This document shows, in pieces, positions 46,865 to 59,724 of a stretch of DNA of 64,000 nucleotides (its first letter is position 1; each line of letters opens with the position of its first letter). Both the position numbers and the translations under genes were made by a program. Location of the stretch: the NCBI RefSeq assembly GCF_002575655.3, contig NC_053040.3:356002267-356066266 (forward strand), read 5' to 3'. A model generated the notes under the pieces. That model was not told the origin of the DNA. It did no database searches and worked only from the letters and a program-made list of their open reading frames with translations. Source of the DNA: Aegilops tauschii subsp. strangulata (lineage: Eukaryota > Streptophyta > Magnoliopsida > Poales > Poaceae).

Positions 46865-48366
46865 TGATGACCCACAAGTATAGGGGATCTATCGTAGTCC
46901 TTTTGATAAGTAAGACTGTCGAGCCCAACGAGGAGCACAAGGAAATGATAAGCGGTTTTTAGTAAGGTATTCTCTACAAGCACTGAAATTATCGGTAACA
47001 GATAGTTTTGTGATAAGGTAATTTGTAACCGGTAACAAGTAATGAAAGTAAATAAGGTGCAGCAAGATGGCCCAATCCTTTTTGTAGCAAAGGACAAGCC
47101 TGGACAAACTCTTATATAGAGAAAAGTGCTCCCGAGGACACATGGGAATTATCATCAAGCTAGTTTTCATCACGCTCATATGATTCGCGTTCGTTACTTT
47201 GATAATTTGGTACTTGGGTGGACCGGTGCTTGGGTGCTGCCCTTTCTTGGACAAGCATCCCACTTATGATTAACCCCTATTGCAAGCATCTGCAACTACA
47301 AAAGAAGTATTAAGGTAAACCTAACCATAGCATGAAATATATGGATCCAAATCAGCCCCTTATGAAGCAACTCATAAACTAGGGTTTAAGCTTCTGTCAC
47401 TCTAGCAACCCATCATCTACTTATTACTTCCAAATGCCTTCCTCTAGGCCCAAATAATGGTGAAGTGTCATGTAGTCGACGTTCACATAACACCACTAGA
47501 GGAGAGACAACATACATCTCATCAAAATATCGAACGAATACCAAATTCACATGACTACTTATAGCAAGACTTCTCCCATGTCCTCAGGAGCAAACGTAAA
47601 TACTAAAAAATCATATTCATGTTCATAATCAGAGGGGTATTAATATGCATAAAGGATCTGAACATATGATCTTCCACCAAATAAACCAACTAGCATCAAC
47701 TACAAGGAGTAATCAACACTACTAGCAGCCCACAGGTACCAATCTGAGGCTTTAGCCCAAAGATTGGATACAAGAGATGAACTAGGGTTTGAGAGGAGAT
47801 GGTGCTGGTGAAGATGTTGATGGAGATTGACCCCCTCCCGATGAGAGGATCGTTGGTGATGACGATGGCGATGATTTCCCCCTCCCGGAGGGAAGTTTCC
47901 CCGGCAGAACAGCTCCGCCGGAGCCCTAGATTGGTTCTGCCAAGGTCCCGCCTTGTGGTGGCGGAGTTTCTTCCCGAAAGCTTCTTATGATTTTTTCCAG
48001 GGTAAAAGACTTCATAGAGGAGAAGATGGTCGCTGGACGCCTGCCAGGGGGCCCACGAGGGTAGGTCGCGCCCCCACCCTCGTGGCCAGGGTGTGGGCCC
48101 CCCTCTGGTGGATTCTTGCGCTAGTATTTTTTATTAATTCCAAAACGTGCTTCCGTGAAGTTTCAGGACTTTTGGAGCTGTGCGGAATAGGGCTCTAATA
48201 TTTGCTCCTTTTCCAGCCCAGAATTCCAGCTGCCGGCATTCTCCCTCTTCATGTAAACCTTGTAAAATAAGAGAGAAAAGGCATAAGTATTGTGACATAA
48301 CGTGTAATAACAGCCCATAATGCAATAAATATCGATATAAAAGCATGATGCAAAATGGACATATCA
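46865..48366 (-). repeat. 3' LTR of element E
   Basis: 1502 bp. On the minus strand it runs from TGATATGTCCATTTTGC to GTGGGTCATCA. Its family name is not certain. Confidence 0.85.
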
Positions 48367-48850
48367 ACTCCCCCAAGCTTAGACCTCGCTTGTCCTCAAG
48401 CGGAAGCCGATAACGATAAATATGTCCACATGTTTAGAAATGGAGGTGTCGATAAAATAAAATACAGACTTGAGGGCATCATGATCATTCTTATAACAGC
48501 AACATATATGGATATTGTCATATGATTTCTTATGCTCAAGTAATAATCTATTCACAATGTCAAGTATGAATCAGAAACTTCATTGAGAACCAGCAAACTA
48601 TGATCTTGGTCTTTGAAGTAATTGCAATTTATCATAACATCGGAAAGAGTCAATATAAGAGCTTTTCAGCAAGTCCACATACTCAACTATCATTTAGTCT
48701 TTCACAATTGCTAACACTCACGCAATACTTATGGGTATGAAGTTTTAATTGGACACAGAGAAATATAGGGGCTTATAGTGTTGCCTCCCAACCTTTTACC
48801 TCAAGGGTAATGTCAACAATAAGAATTCATGCTAACTTACATCCAATTGG

Positions 48851-48921
<71 letters not shown>

Positions 48922-49870
48922 GATCTTTCCAACACAAGGTGCTTGCCAAAGGATAAAATGTAAAAAGGAAAGGTGAAGATCACCATGACTCTTGTGTAAG
49001 GTACAAGATAAGAATAAAAGATAGGCCCTTCGCAGAGGGAAGCACAGGTTGTCAAGTGCTTTTAGGGTTGGATGCACGAAATCTTAATGCAAAAGAACGT
49101 CACTTTATATTGCCACTTGTGATATGGACCTTTATTATGCAGTCCGTCGCTTTTATTGCTTCCATATCACAAGATCGTGTAAAGTTTATTTTCTCCACAC
49201 TAATAGATCATACATATTTAGAGAGCAATTTTTATTGCATGCAACATGACAACTTACTTGAAGGATCTTACTCAATCCATAGGTAAATATGGTGGACACT
49301 CATGGCAAGATTGGTTTTAAGGGTATTCAGAAGCACAAGTAGTATCTCCACTTGGTGCAAAGAATTTGGCTAGCATGAGGGGGAAAGGCAAGCTCAACAT
49401 GTTGGATGATCCATGACAATATACTTTATTTCAGATACAAGTAAACATAACCCATTACGTTGTCTTCCTTGTCCAACATCAACTCTTTAGCATGTCATAT
49501 TTTAATGAGTGCTCACAATCATAAAAGATGTCCAAGATAGTATATTTATATGTGAAACCCTCTCTTTCTTAGTTACTTCCTATTAATCGCAACGATGACC
49601 AAAACTATGTTTGTCAACTCTCAACAACTTTTATTCGTCATACTATTTATATGTGAAGTCATTACTCTCCATAAGATCAATATGATCTCTTTACTTCTTT
49701 TTATTATTTCTTTATCTTTAAATCGCTCAAGATCATACCAAGATAATCAAGCCCTTGACTCAACACTAATCTTTATTATATATAGCTCATAGACTCGATT
49801 ACATAGAAGGATCATAAAGCAAAACTCAAAACTAAATCATACTAAAACTTTATTCTACTAGATCAAGATA
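48367..49870 (-). other. 3' noncoding block of element E with polypurine tract
   Basis: Tract CTCCCCCAAGCTT (plus strand) at 48368-48380 abuts the LTR. No coding frame is supported. An (AT)n run occurs at 48851-48918. Confidence 0.7.
48851..48918. repeat. (AT)n microsatellite
   Basis: 68 bp of AT dinucleotides with one GT interruption. Confidence 0.95.
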
Positions 49871-50122
49871 TTACCAAAAGGATCGAACTAAGAAAAATGG
49901 TAAAGATAGGAGTGTGATGGTGATACGATACCGGGGCACCTCCCCCAAGCTTGGCAGTTGCCAGGGGGAGTGCCCATACCCATGTAAGTATATCTCTTTT
50001 TTCGGAGGTGGTGATGTGATATTCTTGGCGATGATGCCCCTCAGGATACGATTCTCCTCCTCAAGCTTATTGACTTGCTGCTTGAGATCCATTATTTCCT
50101 TACGGAGCTTACCCGTGACGAT

Positions 50123-51709
50123 TGATACGTCTCCAACGTATCTATAACTTTTGATTGCTCCATGCTATTATATATTCTGTCTTGGATGTTTAATGGGCTT
50201 ATTTATACACTTTTATATTATTTTTGGGACTAACCTATTAACCCAAGGCCCGGTGCAAATTGCTGTTTTTTGCCTATTTCAGTGTTTCGCAGAAAAGGAA
50301 TATCAAATGGAGTCCAAACGGAATGAAACCTTCGAGAGAGATATTTTTGGAACAAACGTGATCCAGAGGACTTGGAGTGGACGTCAATCAATAAACAAGG
50401 AGGCCACGAGGCAGGGGGCGCGCCTACCCCCCCTGGGCGCACCCTCCACCCTCGTGGGCCCCTCGTGGCTCCACCGACCTACTTCTTCCTCCTATATATA
50501 CCTACGTACCCCGAAACCATCGAGGAGCACCACAAAAACCTAATTCCACCACCGCAACCTTCTGTACCCGTGAGGTCCCATCTTGGGGCCTTTTCAGGCG
50601 TCCTGCTGGAGGGGGCATCGATCACGGAGGGCTTCTACATCAACACCATAGCCTCTCCGATGATGTGTGAGTAGTTTACCTCAGACCTTCGGGTCCATAG
50701 TTATTAGCTAGATGGCTTCTTCGCTCTCCTTGGATCTCAATACAAAGTTATCCTCGATTCTCTTGGAGATCTATTCGATGTAATCTTCTTTTGCAGTGTG
50801 TTTGTCGAGATCCGATGAATTATGGGTTTATGATCAAGATTATCTATGAACAATATTTCGATCTTCTTTGAATTCTTTTATGTATGATTCGTTATCTTTG
50901 CAAGTCTCTCCGAATTATCAGTTTAGTTTGGCCTACTAGATTGATCTTTCTTGCAACGAGAGAAGTGCTTAGCTTTGGGTTCAATCTTGCGGTGCTCGAT
51001 CCCAGTGACAGTAGGGGAAACGACACGTATTGTATTGTTGCCATCGAGGATAAAAAGATGGGGTTTATATCATATTGAATGAGTTTATCCCTCTACATCA
51101 TGTCATCTTGCTTAAAGCGTTACTCCATTCTTATGAACTTAATACTCTAGATGCATGTTGGATAGCGGTCGATGTGTGGAGTAATAGTAGTAGATACAGG
51201 CAGGAGTCGGTCTACTTGTCCCGGGGACGTGATGCCTATATACATGATCATACCTAGATATTCTCATAATAATGCACTTTTCTATCATTTGCTCGATAGT
51301 AATTTGTTTACCCACCGTAATACTTATGCTATCTTGAGAGAAGCCACTAGTGAAACCTATGGCCCCCGGGTCTATTCTCCATCATATTAATCTCCCGTCA
51401 ACAAGCTATTTCTGGCGCTGTTTATTTTGCTTTCTTTAATTTTAGTCTTTATCATAAAAATACCAAAAATATTATCTTATCATCTCTATCAGATCTTACT
51501 TTTGCAAGTGGCCCTGAAGGGATTGACAACCCCTTTATCGCATTGGTTGCAAGGTTCTTATTTGTTTGTGTAGGTACAAGGGACTTGCGTGTGGCCTCCT
51601 ACTGGATTGATACCTTGGCTCTCAAAAACTGAGGGAAATACTTACGCTACTTTGCTACATCACCCTTTACTCTTCAAGGGAAAACCAACGCAGTGCTCAA
51701 GAGGTAGCA
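50123..51709 (+). repeat. 5' LTR of C2
   Basis: 1587 bp, TGATACGTCTCC to GGTAGCA. TATA-like CCTATATATACC at about 50491-50502. Confidence 0.93.
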
Positions 51710-51720
51710 AGAAGGACTTC

Positions 51721-51738
51721 TGGCGCCGTTGCCAGGGA
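51721..51738 (+). other. Primer binding site of C2 (tRNA-Asp type)
   Basis: TGGCGCCGTTGCCAGGGA, 11 bp after the LTR; one mismatch to the complement of plant tRNA-Asp. Confidence 0.85.
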
Positions 51739-51900
51739 GTCTACGCACAAGTCAGGACATACCAAGTACCCATCACAAACTCTTATCCCTTGCATTACAT
51801 TATTTGCCATTTGCCTCTCGTTTTCCTCTCCCCCATTTCACCCTTGCCGTTTTATTTCGCCCTCTTTTCCGTTCGCCTCTTTTCCGCTTGCTTCGTCGTT

Positions 51901-52710
51901 ATGGCTAGTCCTTTATCTACTCCTTTGTCTCCCGAGAATGAAGTTCTTAATTTTAAACAAACGGAGGGAGAAAATCTAAAAGATGCTTGGTACAGAATTT
52001 GCAATGCGCAAAATAGATCTAATAGGAAGCAATCTACTTCCGTTCTTCTTCGCAATTTTTATGTAGCCATCACTCCTTGGAATAGATATATTCTTGATAC
52101 CATTACCGGAGGAAATTTCCTGGGTAGCCATACTTTTGATTCTTATAATGCTATGATAGATTTGTTCGGCCCACCACCTCTTTTGGTTAACGGAACTATT
52201 TTGACTTTGGAACATGTAATGCAACGGCTTGAAATTATTGAAAATAAGGTTGCCACAGTAGAGTTGATTGAAAATCTGGATAGAAAGATACACAACCAAA
52301 TTACCCAATAGGGATCTAAGGTAGGAGTTGCTCTTAATTTTTTTAAAGAAATGGAACCTATGGTTAATGAAAAGGTAGATCAAGATTCCACTAGAATTGA
52401 TAAAATTGAGGATATTATTACCAACCTTGGGTCTGCCTTTTCTTCTGTGAAAAGCACTCCTTCTAATGCTAAGATTGCCAAATTGATGTATGTTCCCAAA
52501 AATAAGGGTGAAACTTCTAGTAAGGGAAATGCGGACCTCAAATCCATAAGTGTTCACCGCAACTTTCTCGCTATCCTTAAGGAACGTTTTGCTACAAATG
52601 ATTTTCTCGATTTCGTGCCTAGAGGTTTGATAATTAATAAAAAGGAAGAAACTCCTAGGGGTTATAGGTGTCTTATTGAAGAATTGCCTACCAAAGATGG
52701 CAACACCTAG
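51901..52710 (+). pseudogene. Shortened gag-like ORF of C2 with one stop
   Basis: ATG 51901 (MASPLSTPLSPENEVLNF) opens one frame that runs 269 codons to 52710, interrupted only by TAG at 52309-52311 (codon 137). The segment NLKDAWYRICNAQNRSNR and FYVAITPWNRYILDTITGG aligns with the second half of the C1 gag core (AWERM...FYAGLN). The first gag half and the whole protease are absent. It ends with the same LPTKDGNT as C1. This suggests a deletion derivative of a C1-like ancestor. Near-intactness suggests a fairly recent loss. Confidence 0.75.
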
Positions 52711-55535
52711 ATCTATCCTCGCTTTTATGCCTAGCTAGGGGCGTTAAATGATAGCGCTTGTTGGGAGGCAACCCAATTATATTTTTATTTTTTGATTTTT
52801 GGTTCTGTTTAGGAATAAATAATCCATCTAGATTCAGTTTAGATGTGGTTTTGTGTTTTTATTAGTGTTTGTGCCAAGTAGAACCTTTGGGACGACTTGG
52901 GGAAAGTCTTTGCGATCTTGCTGTAAAAAGCAGAAACTTTAGCGCTCACGAGATTAGCTACAACTTTTTACTGGAGAGTGCTATTTATTTGATTATTTTT
53001 GCAGATGATTAATAGATAAATTCCTCACGTCCAGCAATTTCTTTTAGAATTTTTGAAGTTCCAGAAGTTTGCGTTAGTTACAGATTACTACAGACTGTTC
53101 TGTTTTTGACAGATTCTGTTTTTCGTGTGTTGTTTGCTTATTTTGATGAATATATGGCTAGTAATGGAGCTTATGAACCCTAGAAAAGTTGGAATACAGT
53201 AGGTTTAACACCATAATAAATAAAGAATGAGTTCATTACAGTACCTTGAAGTGGTGTTTTGTTTTCTTTCGCTAACGGAGCTCACGAGATTTTCTGTTAA
53301 GTTTTGTGTTGTGAAGTTTTCAAGTTTTGGGTAAAGATTTGATGGATTATGGAACAAGGAGTGGCAAGAGCCTAAGCTTGGGGATGCCCAAGGCACCCCA
53401 AGGTAAAATCTAAGGACAACCCAAAATCCTAAGCTTGGGGATGCCCCGGAAGGCATCCCCTCTTTTGTCTTCGTCCATCGGTAACTTTACTTGGAGCTAT
53501 ATTTTTATTCACCACATGATATGTGTTTTGCTTGGAGTGTCTTGTATGATTTGAGTCTTTTCTTTTTAGTTCACCACAATCATCCTTGCTGTACACACCT
53601 TTTGAGAGAGACACACATTATTCGGAATTTATTAGTATACTCTATGTGCTTCACTTATATCTTTTGAGCTAAACAATTTTGCTCTAGTGCTTCACTTATA
53701 TCTTTTAGAGCACGGTGGTGGTTATATTTTATAGAAATTATTGATCTCTCATACTTCACTTATATTATTTTGAGAGTCCTTAGAACAGCATGGTAATTTG
53801 CTTTGGTTATAAAATTAGTCCTAATATGATAGGCATCCAAGATAAACACTATAGAGTGCATTGAATACTAAGAGAAGTTTTATACTTGATAATTGTTTTG
53901 AGATATGAAGATGGTAATATTAGAGTCATGCTAGTTGAGTAGTTGTGAATTTGAGAAACACTTGTTCTAAAGATTGTGATTCCCATAGCATGCACGTATG
54001 GTGAACCATTATGTGATGAAGTCGGAGCATGATTTATTTATTGATTGTCTTCCTTATGAGTGGCGGTCGGGGACGAGCGATGGTCTTTTCCTACCAATCT
54101 ATCCCCCTAGGAGCATGCACGTAGTACTTTGTTTTGATAACTAATAGATTTTTGCAACAAGTATATGAGTTCTTTATGACTAATGTTGAGTCCATGGATT
54201 ATACGCACTCTCATCTTTCCACCATTGCTAGCCTCTCTAATACCGCGCACCTTTCGCCGGTATCATATACCCACCATATACCTTCCTCAAAACAGCCACC
54301 ATACCTACCTATTATGGCATTTTCATAGCCATTCCGAGATATATTGCCAAGCAACTTACCACTGTTCTGTTTATTATGACACGCTTCATCATTGTCATAT
54401 TGCTTTGCATGATCATGTAGTTGACATTGTATTTGTAGCAAAGTCACCATTCATAGTTCTTTCATACATGTCACTCTTGATTCATTGCATATCCCGGTAC
54501 ATCGCTGGAGGCATTCACATAGAGTCATAATTTGTTCTAAGTATCGAGTTGTAATTCTTGAGTTGTATGTAAATAAAAGTGTGATGATCATCATTATTAG
54601 AGCATTGTCCCATGTGAGGAAAGGATGATGGAGACTATGATTCCCCCATAAGTCGGGATGAGACTTTGGACGAAAAAAAAGAAAAAAATAGGCCAAAAGA
54701 AAAAAAAGACAAGGCCCAAAAAAAGAGAGAAAAAATATATGAGGGAAAAAGAGAGAAGGGACAATGTTACTATCCTTTTTCCACACTTGTGCTTCAAAGT
54801 AGCATCATGATCTTCATGATAGAGAGTCTCATATGTTGTCATTTTCATATACTAGTGGGAATTTTACATTATATAACTTGGCTTGTATATTCCAATGATG
54901 GGCTTCCTCAAAATGCCCTTGGTCTTCGTGAGCAAGCGAGTTGGATGCACACCCACTTAGTTTCTTTTGTTGAGCTTTCATACACTTATACCTCTAGTGC
55001 ATCCGTTGCATGGCAATCCCTACTCACTCACATTGATATCTATTGATGGGCATCTCCATAGCTTGTTGATACGCCTAGTTGATGTGAGAATATCTTCTCC
55101 TTTTTGTCTTCTCGACAACCACCATTCTATTCCACCTATAGTGCTATGTCCATGGCTCACGCTCATATATTGCGTGAAGATCGAAAAAGTTTGAGAACAT
55201 CAAAAGTATGAAACAATTGCTTGGCTTGTCATCGGGTTGTGCATGATTTAAATACTTTGTGTGGTGAAGATAGAGCATAGCCAGACTATATGATTTTTTA
55301 GGGATTCTTTGGCCATGTTATTTTGAGAAGACATGATTGCTTCGTTAGTATGCTTGAAGTATTATTATTTTCATGTTAATATTAAACGTTTATCTTGAAT
55401 CTTTCGGATCTAAACATTCATGCCAAAATAAAGAGAAATACATTGAAGAATATGCTAAGTGGCATTCCACATCAGAAATTCCGTTTTTATCATTTACCTA
55501 CTCGAGGACGAGAAGGAATTAAGCTTGGGGATGCT
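52711..55535 (+). other. Long 3' noncoding block of C2 with polypurine tracts
   Basis: 2.8 kb colinear with C1 7846-10658. It has polypurine-tract copies AAGCTTGGGGATGC at 53374-53387, 53431-53444 and 55521-55534; the last abuts the LTR. No gene supported. Confidence 0.75.
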
Positions 55536-57111
55536 TGATACGTCTCCAACGTATCTACAATTTTTGATTGCTCCATGCTATTATATATTCTGTCTTGGAT
55601 TTTTAATGGGCTTATTTATACACTTTTATATTATTTTTGGGACTAACCTATTAACCCAAGGCCCGGTGCAAATTGCTGTTTTTTTGCCTATTTCAGTGTT
55701 TCGCAGAAAAGGAATATCAAACGGAGTCCAAACGGAATGAAACCTTCAGGAGAGTTATTTTTGGAACAAACATGATCAAGAGGACTTGGAGTGGACGTCA
55801 AGCAATCAACGAGGAGGCCACAAGGCAGGGGGCGCGCCTACCCCCCCGGGAGCGCCCTCCACCCTCGTGGCTCCACCGACCTACTTCTTCCTCCTATATA
55901 TACCTACGTAGCCCGAAACCATCGAGGAGCACCACGAAAACCTAATTCCACCGCCGCAACCTTCTGTACCCGTGAGATCCCATCTTGGGACCTTTTTCGG
56001 TGTCCTGCCGGAGGGGGCATCGATCATGGAGGGCTTCTACATCAACACCATAGCCTCTCCGATGATGTGTGAGTAGTTTACCTCAGACCTTCGGGTCCAT
56101 AGTTATTAGCTAGATGGCTTCTTCTCTCTCTTTGGATCTCAATACAAAGTTCTCCTCGATTCTCTTGGAGATCTATTCGATGTAATCTTTTTTTGCGGTG
56201 TGTTTGTCGAGATCCGATGAATTGTGGGTTTATGATCAAGATTATCTATGAAGAATATCTGAATCTTCTCTAAATTATTTTATGTATGATTGGTTATCTT
56301 TGCAAATCTCTTTGAATTATCAGTTTATTTTGTCCTACTAGATTGATCTTTCTTGCAATGGGAGAAGTGCTTAGCTTTGGGTTCAATCTTGCGGTGCTCG
56401 ATCCCAGTGACAGTAGGGGAAACGACACGTATTGTATTGTTGCCATCGAGGATAAAAAGATGGGGTTTATATCGTATTGCATGAGTTTATCCCTCTACAT
56501 CATGTCATCTTTCTTAAAGCGTTACTTCGTTCTTATGAACTTAATACTCTAGATGCATGCTGGATAGCGGTCGATGTGTGGAGTAATAGTAGTAGATGCA
56601 GGCAGAGGAGTCGGTCTACTTTTCAGGGACGTGATGCCTATATACATGATCATTCCTAGATATTCTCATAATTATGCACTTTTCTCTCAATTGCTCGACA
56701 GTAATTTGTTTACCCACCATAATACTTATGCTATCTTGAGAGAAGCCACTAGGGAAACCTATGGCCCCGGGGTCTATTCTCCATCATATTAATCTCCTGT
56801 CAACAAGCTATTTCTGGCGCCGTTTATTTTGTTTTCTTTACTTTTAGTCTTCATCATAAAAATACCAAAAATATTATCTTGTCATCTCTATCAGATCTTA
56901 CTTTTGCAAGTGGTCGTGAAGGGATTGACAACCCCTTTATCATGTTGGTTGCAAGGTTCTTATTTGTTTGTGTAGGTACAAGGGACTTGCGTGTGGCCTC
57001 CTACTGGATTGATACCTTGGTTCTCAAAAACTGAGGGAAATACTTATGCTACTTTGCTGCATCACCCTTTCCTCTTGAAGGGAAAACCAACGCAGTGCTC
57101 AAGAGGTAGCA
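55536..57111 (+). repeat. 3' LTR of C2
   Basis: 1576 bp, very similar to the 5' LTR. TATA-like CTATATATACC near 55893. Confidence 0.93.
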
Positions 57112-57756
57112 ACGGTTAAATCTCCTTTCACCCATGGATGTTGCATAGCTGCGGGAGAACAAGTAACACTCTTTTTCATATTTTCATAAGAGAGGAATTT
57201 AACATTGGAAGGGATGAATGAGGTTGGAGTGGCTGAGCTCCGTAGTTCCCCCATTATGAATTTGGCTTGGAAACGGGAAGTAACTTCTTGATCCTCCTCC
57301 ATGGCATCTATCCTTTTCAAGTCGGCCTCCATCTCTTCCTCCGTTGATGGCCCAAAGTGGTCAGCATCACTGTTTGCTCTTGGTCCCGGCGTCGGATACT
57401 TGAGAAGACACCCGACTCTCCCCGACTGACTCTTGAGAAGACATCTTGCTCTAAATCTGCAACAGAAACAACTCAAAACAAAAACAGGGGATATTTGCGT
57501 GGTGTGGTGGTCAAAACCTTCGGGAGATTATATAATGAATTTTTACCGACCAAAAGAAGTATCACGCAAGAAAACGGAGTCCGGAGAGCACACCAGGTGC
57601 CCACGAGGCAGGGGGGCGCGCCCAGGGGGGTAGGGCGCGCCCTCCACCCTCGTGGAAGCCTCGTGTCCTTCCCGGACTACTTCTTATTTTCCTATTTTCT
57701 TAAATATTCCAAAACGGAGAAAAATTACCATTAGAACTGTTTTGGAGTCGGTTTAC

Positions 57757-58684
57757 TTACCGTACCACATACCTATTCCTTTTCGGAGTCTGAAACATTC
57801 TGGAAGGTGTCCTTATGTATTCCTTCGGGGTTACGGTCTCAATAACATTAGTTTCAACATTTATAGGATTACTTGAGATATAATGTTTGATTCTTTGACC
57901 GTTCACCACCTTCGGATTTGTGCCTTCGAATTTGTTGATTTTTATGGCACCGGAACGATAGACCTCCTCGATAACGTAAGGACCTTCCCATTTAGAGAGA
58001 AGTTTTCCTACAAAAAATCTTAAACGAGAGTTGAATAGCAACACATAATCACCTACATTAAACTCACACTTTTGTATCCTTTTGTCATGCCATCTTTTAA
58101 CTTTTTCTTTAAACAGTTTGGCATTCTCATAAGCTTAGGTTCTCCATTCATCAAGTGAGCTAATGTCAAATAACCTCTTCTCACTGGCAAGTTTGAAATC
58201 ATAATTGAGCTCTTTAATGGCCCGATATGCCTTATGTTCTAGTTCGAGAGGTAAGTGACATGCTTTTCCATAAACCATTTTATACGGAGACATACCCATA
58301 TGATTTTTATATGCAGTTCTATAGGCCCATAATGCATCATCAAGTTTCTTGGACCAATTCTTTCTAGATCTATTAACAGCGTTTTGCAAAATTAATTCGA
58401 GCTCCCTTTTACTCAATTCTACCTGACCGCGGGTGATACGGAGATGCAATTCTATGATTAACATCATACTTAGCAAGCATTTTACGAAAGGCACCATGAA
58501 TAAAATGTGAACCACCATCAGTCATTAAATATCTAGGGACTCAAAACCTCGGGAAAAAACTTCTTTAAACATCTTAATAGAGGTGTTATGATCAACACTA
58601 CTAGTTGGAATAGCTTCTACCCACTTAGTAATGTAATCAACAATGACTAAAATATGTGTATACCCATTAGAGGAAGGAAACAGT
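57757..58684 (-). pseudogene. Integrase (C-terminal part) of element E
   Basis: Read leftward from the B insertion: VIVDYITKWVEAIP (core start, different frame), a frameshift near 58520, then GQVELSKRELELIL, ALWAYRTAYKNHMGMSPYKM and YGKACHLPLELEH, and the C-terminal part KWEGPYVIEEVYRSGAIKI, ending at 57757. A single TAA at 58136-58138 (likely from CAA) interrupts an otherwise open frame of about 250 codons. Integrase inserts the cDNA into the genome; this copy is truncated and broken. Confidence 0.88.
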
Positions 58685-59174
58685 TGTCGGTGTCAAAACC
58701 GGTGGATCTCGGGTAGGGGGTCCCGAACTGTGCGTCTAGGATCGATGGTAATAGGAGACGGGGGACACGATGTTTACCCAGGTTCGGGCCCTCTCTATGG
58801 AGGTAATACCCTACTTCCTGCTTGATTGATCTTGATGAATATGAGTATTACAAGAGTTGATCTACCACGAGATCGTAATGGCTAAACCCTAGAAGCCTAG
58901 CCTGCATGACTATGGTAATGTGTATATATATGTATATCCTTTCTGGACTAGCCCCTTCGGTTTATATAGACACCGGGGGGATCTAGGGTTTACTTGGAGT
59001 CGGTTACATAAGAAGGAATCTTCATAGTTGGTCGCCAAGCTTGCCTTCCACGCCAAGGAGAGTCCAATCCAGACACGAGTAAGGTCTTCGGTCTTTATGT
59101 CTTCACAGCCCATTAGACCGGCCCATAGATAATAGGCCGGACATCCGAGGACCCGTTAATCTAGGACTCCCTCA
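58685..59174 (-). repeat. 3' LTR of element B
   Basis: 490 bp, plus strand TGTCGGTGTC to CTCCCTCA. Closely similar to 15487-15961 of element A. On the minus strand it is preceded by a purine-rich TTCAGGGGCTAC, the likely polypurine tract. TATA-like CTATATAAACC near 58960-58969. Confidence 0.93.
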
Positions 59175-59599
59175 GTAGCCCCTGAACCTGGCTTTCAATG
59201 ACGAGGAGTCCGGTGCGCAGATTGTATTCGGCATTGCAAGGCGGGTTCTCCTTTCTCCGAACTCCAAGATAGTCTTTGGATGCGATGATAGTATCCGGAC
59301 CTGCCATGTACCACACACAACCGCAGAGAGAATATATATTTCACACGAGCTCTATTCGCTGACAGCTTTTGAGTAACATGACGCCACACCTGCCTGGTCC
59401 TTTTTTTGAACCGCTGGCCAGCCCGCCGTCCCACGTCTTGAGATGCGGTTTTATTGGCACGTCTTGTCAAAGCGGAGATCGTGTCCCCTTATTGCGGGAT
59501 TTCCATTAATACGGGCATGGGTAATCCAACTGCACCGTTTACACTACCCATTGGGAACAGGCAGATTTTATGACCAGCGGGGGGGAGGGGTGCTGACAT

Positions 59600-59724
59600 T
59601 CATAGCCTTTATAAGGGGATAAGGATTCGTGCTTTTCACCCACACCCCTCCTTCTCCGTCCTTCCGTCCTCGAGCTCCAGGGCAGAAGCTCCCATCTTCC
59701 CCTATTTCCAAAAAGAATTTAGCC
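59600..59724 (+). promoter_or_regulatory. Promoter and leader of the antisense gene in B
   Basis: TATAAGGGGAT at about 59610-59620, about 115 bp before the ATG, followed by a CT-rich leader (CCCCTCCTTCTCCGTCCTTC). The ATG at 59725 is in context AGCCATGTC. This suggests transcription independent of the LTR promoter. 59175-59600 shows no gene. Confidence 0.55.

Larger units (their letters stand above)
50123..57111 (+). mobile_element. Non-autonomous Gypsy-type element C2, sister of C1, inside element E
   Basis: Complete 6989-bp element with LTRs at 50123-51709 and 55536-57111 and a TSD with one mismatch (ACGAT at 50118-50122, ACGGT at 57112-57116). It shares LTR type, primer site and 3' noncoding block with C1, but its only ORF (51901-52710) is a shortened gag relative with no protease. 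It depends wholly on other elements. Inserted in the coiled-coil ORF of E, opposite orientation. Confidence 0.93.
49871..57476 (-). pseudogene. Coiled-coil tail ORF of element E, split by C2
   Basis: Downstream of integrase on the sense strand of E. The right part (57476-57112) contains EEEMEADLKRIDAMEEDQEV and FIPSNVKFLSYENMK. The left part (50122-49871) contains KEIMDLKQQVNKLEEENRIL, a clear leucine-heptad coiled coil, and ends near a stop at 49873. Removing C2 with one target copy puts both parts in one frame. Function unknown; the place after integrase is where some Gypsy elements carry extra genes. The true start may be an internal ATG such as the one before EADLKR. Confidence 0.65.
46865..58684 (-). 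mobile_element. Gypsy LTR retrotransposon E, inserted in D, 5' part displaced by B
   Basis: Minus strand. The 3' LTR is 46865-48366, preceded on its strand by polypurine tract AAGCTTGGGGGAG. Further upstream are a noncoding block, a coiled-coil ORF (split by C2), the integrase C-terminus and part of the integrase core, cut at 58684 by element B. GGGCT (46860-46864) is the expected left TSD copy. RT and gag should lie beyond the right edge. The integrase motif YGKACHLPLELEH is typical of one Gypsy branch in grasses. Confidence 0.85.

Noticed and set aside
48851..48918. AT run as a replication or regulatory element
   Set aside because: Simple dinucleotide expansion inside a noncoding retrotransposon part explains it.
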